From the NCBI RefSeq assembly GCF_051020985.1, contig NC_135001.1, positions 12,641,896-12,705,895 of the forward strand: a stretch of DNA of 64,000 nt, given 5' to 3'. The notes beneath the pieces are model-generated. The model had not been told where the DNA came from and did not search any database. It saw only the letters and a list, made by a program, of their open reading frames with translations. Positions 60,001 through 64,000 of this stretch are shown one piece after another. Numbering within the stretch: position 1 is the stretch's first letter; every line of letters starts with the position of its first letter. The stretch is from Nomia melanderi. Lineage: Eukaryota; Arthropoda; Insecta; Hymenoptera; Halictidae. Position numbers and translations under genes: made by a program.

Positions 60001-63000
60001 TAGCTAGTTCAATGAGAATTACAATATCGTACTACTTAAATAACATTTTTTATTTCGTTTATATCCATACGGAAAAACAATACAAGATGACGTACAAAAT
60101 CAAACATGGAAGATCGTAGAAAGTGTTAGTAAAACAATATGCGACGCTCGTTAAATAGTGTCGATAGAGCATCACAAAAGCATAACGGTTCGTCCCGTTA
60201 ACCCAGGTGTCCGCATTTTTCGAAAATTTCCCGTTCTCTGAACCGTCAAAAATTTCTCTGTGTCGAACAGATCGTCATCAGTACTATTGTAACGGACAAA
60301 AGTAAACTATCAGTGCAAAACGATCAAATTGTCGAAGGAAAGAATTCTCCCGCTTCCGGTTATCAATAGACCGCGGATCTTTACATTCAGTATTCAAATT
60401 AATTCAGTACTTTCTCATTTAATCAATTCCAAATCTATTTCAAATTCAAACAATTCTTTGCTATTTTACGATTCTTTATTTTTGCCTCGGAAACGGGATA
60501 AAATTAAAGAAAGTAAATGAAGCATATTTTGATAATTTAGATATATTTAATTAATAAACAATAAATTAATTTAAAAGTTGTTCTCAATATCATTTATAGC
60601 GAAACTAACTGAAATTAACAGTGGCTGAAGCTAACTTAACGAAAAATCACACATAAATTAATAAGGAATATAGCAATTTTATTTCAGTATTTGAAATATT
60701 TATACATTACACGGAGCTTAATATTAAATATCAAATTTTATAATTTTGCTATGTCGAATCAAGTAGCGACTGAGAATCGCTTCTCGAGTGCAAAAGGTTA
60801 ACACATTGCGTACTGGTAACGAGAAATCTCGTTTTTAATAAAGACACTTAGATATGCAACTTTGCTAATTACCAGAGCATTAAAAGAAATATTCAATTTG
60901 ATTCGAATTGATTATCTATTTGAAATATAGTACATAACAATATATCTGAGTTTTTCTATGTATAATGATGTGAATTGATCTCACTGAAAATTGTCAGTCG
61001 CAATTCAGTTTTCCGAAAATTAACCGGTACGCAAAGTGTTAAAGTTCCGCAGTCTAGTCATTGACCCACTGCAGATCAATTATATCCACGTAGGTATGCT
61101 TTTAACTACCTAGCCAAAAAGACGGCAAGACAGTAAGTAGCGAGAAACTAGCTTACTGTGTTACTCAATTGTAAAAATTAACACGTTCGCTGTCGGAGTT
61201 CGTTTCAGTGACGATCTCCTCAATTGTATTCTATTCAAACGAAAAAGGCTTCTAAAGAAAATACTGGAAAAACGAAAGGGAAACGAGTCTGTTACAGCAA
61301 CTGTACAGTAAATCTAGTATTAATACAGTAGAATAAAACAGTTCAGTATCCAAATATCAAATTTTGCATAACAAATATTGTATTAATATATGAAATATTG
61401 CAGTAGAATATTTGTATTCCTTAGTTTATGTATGATTTCTCTTTATACTGAATGTAAAAGATGCCGATATTTCTTCAAAAAATCCCGAATACTTTCGGTT
61501 AAAAAGTTTCCGCATGCAAAGGGTTAATAATGGAAACAAATGGAACAACAGACGCATTACGTGTATGGAACGCTAACAAAGAAATTCCTACCTTACAGGC
61601 CCGTTTTACTACACACAAGACCGCGTGTGTATATCGAAGATATCACGGTAAGAACAGAATTAATTGGTGATGTAGGTATCGTGAAATTCATCGTTCAACC
61701 GGCCGGTTTACACGAGCACGAAATTCCGATCTGCAGAGCGAGCCTGCTCGATGCCGAGGATACTCTAGCTATAAAGGAGCCAGTTTATGGATTCTCCGGT
61801 ACCCTGAAAGTGCCATTCGCTAAACTCTGGTGGCCTCGGGATATGAGCCCTAACCCAGGTTATATGTACACGTTAGAGGTACAGTAAATATTACGTTATC
61901 CTACAATAATAGTACATTGATTGCTCTGAATTGGGTCCACAGAAATCTAATTTATAACCCTAGATTATTACTAAACTGTATACATATATCGTTTTTGCTA
62001 ATATCTTTGACATGAATAAATTAGACTATATAATAATGTAACAAATTGAACGGTATAAATGTTTTTTATTTTGAGAGAATAGTAATATAGGGTTAGTGAT
62101 TCCTGTATTAATCGAATATAAATTGGTAGTATTTGTACTGGTTTTTACTAAAATTGAGAAATTTCATTTGAGCTTGTAATTTATTATATTCCGAAATGAC
62201 TTGTATTGTGGGATTAAGAGATGAATATTGGAATGATCTTCTTTTCTTTTCAATCTATGTGTTAATGTTGAGCATTTTTCGTTTGATAGGAAAATAATTC
62301 AGAATGAAGGCAAATAATTATTTGTAATTACTGTATTTAAGAGTTTAAGGCGTCTAAAGACTGTAATAATGAATTAGATCATCTTCGTATATAATTCAGA
62401 CTGAAGAATTTCGTTTAAACACTTTAGAACAGCTTTTAGAAAAACACTTTTTGTATTCATTCTTTACTTCAGTCGCGAGGAACGAAATGTTATCAACAAA
62501 AAGTACTTCAAATCCACTAGCAGTTAATTACAGACTAGTGGAGCTTAGTCATGCAATGCTTCAAGGCTGAAACCGTAATAGATAATTAATATGTTGACTA
62601 AAAATACGTTATCACGAAATTGTATGCAATTATTTGAAAATTTAATTTAAATTTACAACGAACCAAGACCGAACTATACATTATACTAAATTGTTTAAAT
62701 AACATTCAATTTTTACAGTAAGTTTAAACAATGTTCGACAATTTTTTAATCCTTTCAGTATTCTCTACCTTTTTTTAATTTTACATCTTTATTCCCATTT
62801 ATACACTTCACCATCTACAGAATATTTTATTTATGTTTACAGTTATTATCATAAATTGTCCTATTGAAAATACAATTGATTATAATAGCAATTCGTATTG
62901 AATTTAATATTAATCGATTTCAACTATAGGGTCTCAACGTCAACGAGTACTTTCTTTTCTTATTTCTAACGTCAGTCGTTTAATAATTCAATGTTCAACA

Positions 63001-64000
63001 GAGCATAGTGATTAATTTCATTTGTCTTCTTCGTTATAAGAAAAGGGAATATTGCAAATGTAATTTGTCGATAATGTTTCGTTTCTTAGGTCACCTTGAC
63101 CGTTATGAATGAGACCAAAGTAGACGTCTACAGGTTACCGATCGGAATCAGAACGTTGGCCTGGACCAACACCAGTTTACTCCTTAATGATAGACCTGTC
63201 TATATGCGGGGATTTGGTAGGCACGAAGATTCAATCCTAAGAGGACGAGGTCTCGATTTGGTCACTGCTGCCAGAGATTACGAATTGTTACAATGGGTCG
63301 GTGCAAATGCTTACAGGACAAGCCACTATCCTTACAGCGATGAAATACTCGACATGGCCGATCGGTAAAGTTCATTTTTCATTCTTATTCGTCATTATCT
63401 ATTATACTAACAATATAAACCCTACCATTTTTTATTAATCAGTTTTCCAATCTTTGCCTCTGTTTTGTCTCTCTTTCCACTAAAAAATATTTATCATCTA
63501 ACTTATTTACCTTTATTTTATAGGCAGTTATTTGACTGGTTACAGTAAGAAAGTGCCGGTACATAAAATTTTTTAAACATTAGTTAGTAACAGTTTAAAA
63601 CGAATACACATTATAAATCTCTGTTTTTGAAATTTTAATGTCCGTGATCTATGTAAACAAACATGTAATCTTCTAGGAACGATAGAATAAAGTATAGAAT
63701 AAATTTCTGTAAATCTGGTGATAAAGATCAGTATAAATTATAAACGCGTAAAAATCCGCGAAGAAATGATTTCAATTGATATTAACTACAATGTGTTACG
63801 TTAAATAATTGAATGCATACTTTATTGGTCCTTTAAAGGTTGGGCTACTTAATTATCGACGAATGCCCGTCCGTGGACACAGAAAACTTTTCGCCGATTC
63901 TCCTCGCGCGTCACAAGGACTCGCTATCAGAACTTATAAGGAGAGACAAGAATCGTCCTTCGGTGATCATGTGGTCCATCTCTAACGAGCCCAGAACGCA
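56911..64000 (+). CDS. Beta-glucuronidase (glycoside hydrolase family 2), 3' end beyond the window
   Basis: This enzyme hydrolyses terminal beta-D-glucuronic acid from glycosaminoglycans and glucuronides, normally in the lysosome. Joined coding exons: 56911-57078, 57650-57748, 58171-58347, 59359-59591, 61599-61878, 63090-63364 and 63839-64000 (incomplete). All phases agree and give 464 residues. Order: signal peptide (about 1-14), acidic Pro-rich spacer (about 15-45), GH2 sugar-binding domain (about 48-225, with DFFNYAG at 217-223), Ig-like domain (about 227-330), then the TIM barrel. GH2 signature 1 (NAYRTSHYP) is at 392-400. Signature 2 is at about 447-461, ending in Asn460-Glu461, the acid/base. 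The nucleophile Glu and C-terminus are outside. N-glycosylation sequons: NGT 206, NET 326, NTS 346. The human enzyme has about 650 residues, so roughly 30 percent is missing. Confidence 0.93.
57650..57748 (+). CDS. GUSB coding exon 2
   Basis: Residues 57-89 (from MKTLDGMWDF to NDLSK). LDGMWDF is the start of the GH2 sugar-binding domain. Acceptor TTTTCTTAG, donor AAG|GTAAGA, phase 0 at both ends. Confidence 0.92.
58171..58347 (+). CDS. GUSB coding exon 3
   Basis: Residues 90-148. Contains MPVPSSYNDI and VWYQRSFFVP, typical of GUSB. Acceptor TTTCCATAG. Two donors are possible (after 58344 or 58347). I chose 58347, CAGGTG|GTAAGT, because it has the better consensus and yields the family-typical Val-Trp-Val-Asn-Gly junction. 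Confidence 0.92.
58348..59358 (+). other. GUSB intron 3 with microsatellite and solo MITE end
   Basis: Holds a (TAAA)n microsatellite at about 58796-58821 and a solo family A right end (GTCCGTAAATCTAGTGTTAA, ending 59100). Confidence 0.8.
59359..59591 (+). CDS. GUSB coding exon 4, ending at a GC donor
   Basis: Residues 149-225 plus two bases of 226. Contains WVNG, HEMGHLPFEAEIS and FDFFNYAGIH, all GUSB hallmarks. Acceptor TACATTTCAG. To keep the frame with the next exon (G|CCC GTT), the exon must end at CATAG and the intron must begin GCAAGT. The nearby GT (59596) would shift the frame. Confidence 0.9.
60665..60801. mobile_element. Family B MITE (right part) in GUSB intron 4
   Basis: Ends CTCGAGTGCAAAAGGTTAA. 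The upstream AGCTTAATATTAAATATCAAA word matches other B copies. Its terminal TTAA (60798-60801) is shared with the following family H element. Confidence 0.6.
60798..61042. mobile_element. TTAA MITE family H in GUSB intron 4
   Basis: The left end TTAACACATTGCGTACTGGT pairs with the right end ACCGGTACGCAAAGTGTTAA. The reverse complement differs at only a few positions over about 20 bp. 245 bp, non-coding. It abuts the preceding family B copy at a shared TTAA. Confidence 0.85.
61340..61527. mobile_element. Family B MITE close to the acceptor of GUSB exon 5
   Basis: Ends GCATGCAAAGGGTTAA (TTAA 61524-61527). Body text (TTAGTTTATGTATGATTTCTC, CTTTCGGTTAAAAAGTTTCC) aligns with 54640-54757. It stops 71 bp before the exon 5 acceptor. 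The left end is not resolved. Confidence 0.6.
61599..61878 (+). CDS. GUSB coding exon 5 (Ig-like domain)
   Basis: The first base completes Arg226, followed by residues 227-319. Contains YIEDITV, SGTLKVPFAKLWWP and GYMYTLE, the Ig-like domain of GH2. Acceptor CTACCTTACAG, donor GAG|GTACAG. Confidence 0.92.
63090..63364 (+). CDS. GUSB coding exon 6 (start of catalytic barrel, GH2 signature 1)
   Basis: Residues 320-410 plus two bases of 411. Contains LPIGIRT, GFGRHEDSILRGRG and the GH2 signature NAYRTSHYPYS. Mammalian enzymes have GVNKHED where this has GFGRHED; the substrate-pocket His-Glu-Asp is kept. Acceptor TTTCTTAG, donor CG|GTAAAG. Confidence 0.93.
63425..63722. repeat. Decayed family D and family A MITE remnants in GUSB intron 6
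   Basis: 63425-63570 matches family D (CCAATCTTTGCCTCTGTTTTG, TTATTTGACTGGTTACAGTA, AAGTGCCGGTACAT). It is followed by family A-like text (AACAAACATGTAATC, TCTAGGAACGATAGAATAAAG) ending near 63722 with a degenerate AATCTGGTGATAAA. Confidence 0.6.
63839..64000 (+). CDS. GUSB coding exon 7, truncated by the window edge
   Basis: Completes Arg411, then residues 412-464. Contains LIIDECPS and the GH2 acid/base signature RRDKNRPSVIMWSISNE, where the final Glu (461) corresponds to human Glu451. Acceptor TCCTTTAAAG. The frame is open to the last base. Confidence 0.92.

Overview
This is AT-rich eukaryotic (insect-type) genomic DNA, roughly two-thirds A+T, with short exons, GT-AG introns, many microsatellites and a dense load of small inverted-repeat transposons. 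There are no operons and no bacterial gene organisation. The one gene I can name, its intron structure, and the mix of TTAA- and TA-flanked miniature elements suggest an arthropod. A bee or another hymenopteran is my best guess, but nothing in the window proves it.

The only confidently identified gene is a glycoside hydrolase family 2 beta-glucuronidase (GUSB-type, lysosomal) on the + strand. Its coding sequence starts at 56911 and runs through seven coding exons to the right edge, where it is cut in exon 7, three residues after the catalytic acid/base Glu. A likely promoter and non-coding first exon lie about 8 kb upstream (TATA box 48582-48589, donor after 48937). One of its introns (59592-61598) appears to be a GC-AG intron.

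On the - strand a well-formed first coding exon (24531 down to 24439) encodes a signal peptide and ends at a strong GTGAGT donor. Its downstream exons are not recognisable here, so much of 1-24 kb may be its first intron or intergenic. A second, weaker - strand candidate is a terminal exon at 41442-41287, with a possible upstream exon at about 42400-42203.

The rest is non-coding. Region by region: 1-24 kb is AT-rich with a few GC-richer islands, several diverged tandem repeats (2.1-2.7, 14.3, 17.4-18.0, 18.4, 21.0 kb) and a nested transposon at 16.5-17.0 kb. The 24-26.1 kb stretch is the promoter-like region of the - strand gene and carries a mariner-type MITE. The 27-36 kb stretch has many TTAA-flanked MITEs, with GC-richer islands at 27.5, 29.6, 31.7, 32.9 and 34.3-35.2 kb. 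The 36-48 kb stretch is mostly featureless AT-rich DNA. The 48-57 kb stretch holds the GUSB promoter and large first intron, filled with MITEs.

At least seven families of short TTAA-flanked elements (called A-E, G and H here) and several TA-flanked mariner-type elements are recognisable by eye from their inverted ends. Several are nested or share a TTAA end to end. A further repeat, F, has no resolved ends. No transposase gene was seen. I found no tRNA, rRNA, CRISPR array or new defence or metabolic system. The unusual content is the transposon architecture, some tandem repeats, and the GUSB splice structure.
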